Shown here piece after piece: positions 14,689 through 14,989 of a stretch of 14,989 nucleotides of DNA. A program made the translations under genes and the position numbers. The stretch comes from VFZP01 sp043730365 (GTDB lineage Bacteria > Acidobacteriota > Terriglobia > Bryobacterales > Bryobacteraceae), in assembly GCA_043730365.1 (NCBI GenBank), contig JAYTKJ010000670.1, forward strand, positions 1 to 14,989. Reading direction: 5' to 3'. The notes beneath the pieces are model-generated. The model worked only from the letters and a program-made list of their open reading frames with translations, searched no databases and was not told the origin of the DNA. Numbering within the stretch: the first letter of the stretch is position 1; each line of letters begins with the position of its first letter.

Positions 14689-14989
14689 TTCGCCGGCACA
14701 ATATACGGCGCGCGATAAACCCGAGTCAACATCTTGTTGGCTTCCGGGTCGTTCTTCACAGACCACGTCTTCTCGTCCCAGTGCAACGTCCGCCCTAGCC
14801 GATAAGAAACGTTGGCCAGGTGCACCAGCACGCAGGACATCGCGCCTTCTTCAATCTCCGCCGTCAGATCTTTCCGCTGCCGGCTGCGCACACCATCAAT
14901 GAAGTTCTGGAAATGGTGGTCGCGCTCGTTGCGCGCTGACCCCGGTTGCTGATCGCGGCCCATGTAGCTGTAGTACTTGTTGTAGCCGT
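14682..14989 (-). CDS. Gfo/Idh/MocA family oxidoreductase, C-terminal fragment (partial)
   Basis: The frame is open from the right edge of the window to TAA at 14682. About 101 residues are visible, extending at least 8 residues upstream of the first internal Met (14963). The sequence NFIDGVRSRQRKDLTAEIEEG, ANVSYRLGRTLHWDEKTW, DPEANKMLTRVYRAPYIVP matches the C-terminal end of the secreted or cytoplasmic Gfo/Idh/MocA-type NAD(P)-dependent oxidoreductases abundant in Acidobacteria and Planctomycetes. The Rossmann domain and any Tat signal lie outside the window, so cofactor and location cannot be judged. Placement tail-to-tail with a sugar-epimerase-like gene fits a carbohydrate-processing neighbourhood. 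Confidence 0.85.
   Translation of the reverse strand, partial: GYNKYYSYMGRDQQPGSARNERDHHFQNFIDGVRSRQRKDLTAEIEEGAMSCVLVHLANVSYRLGRTLHWDEKTWSVKNDPEANKMLTRVYRAPYIVPAKV

Overview
The window looks like chromosomal DNA from a GC-rich bacterium, most plausibly an acidobacterium of the Solibacter/Bryobacter type. This is inferred from gene content: a Big2/DUF1549/DUF1553 haem protein, a cytochrome-WD40 protein and a large PPC-domain secreted protein, next to Gfo/Idh/MocA and sugar isomerase/epimerase genes. That repertoire is typical of Acidobacteriota, Planctomycetes and Verrucomicrobia. No phage, IS, CRISPR, tRNA or rRNA was seen.

Layout. (1) 1-2613, plus strand: the tail of an unidentified membrane protein, then trmFO (folate-dependent tRNA m5U54 methylation) and a XerC/D tyrosine recombinase, overlapping by 8 bp. 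A strong intrinsic terminator lies at 2568-2613. (2) 2619-3392, minus strand: an RlmA-family 23S rRNA guanine-N1 methyltransferase, transcribed towards that terminator. (3) 3476-4648, plus strand: a Tat-signal FMN-dependent alpha-hydroxy-acid dehydrogenase, divergent from rlmA, whose usual first substrate-binding tyrosine appears to be Arg. (4) 4821-13205, plus strand: a recognisable sigma70-type promoter, then a tight cluster of secreted proteins: Big2-PSCyt1-Big2-DUF1549-DUF1553, a c-type cytochrome fused to a seven-blade WD40 propeller, and a PPC-domain protein (4-bp overlap). A prolyl-oligopeptidase-family (S9A) serine peptidase follows 7 bp later. (5) 13206-13826, minus strand: a small alpha/beta hydrolase whose stop codon abuts the peptidase stop. 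(6) 13839-14678, plus strand: a tagatose/psicose-3-epimerase-like TIM-barrel enzyme, whose ATG is 12 bp from the divergent hydrolase ATG. (7) 14682-end, minus strand: the C-terminus of a Gfo/Idh/MocA oxidoreductase, convergent with the epimerase.

How the genes fit together. trmFO and rlmA are RNA-modification housekeeping genes. The central cluster is the most interesting part: two secreted c-type haem proteins made with large beta-rich adhesive or scaffold modules, suggesting an extracytoplasmic redox or polymer-processing assembly of unknown function. The epimerase and Gfo/Idh/MocA pair suggests carbohydrate (possibly keto-sugar) metabolism.

Transcription architecture is also notable. Several genes abut with almost no spacer, and two starts (rlmA and the epimerase) show a -10-like hexamer exactly 7 nt upstream of the ATG, as expected for leaderless mRNAs.
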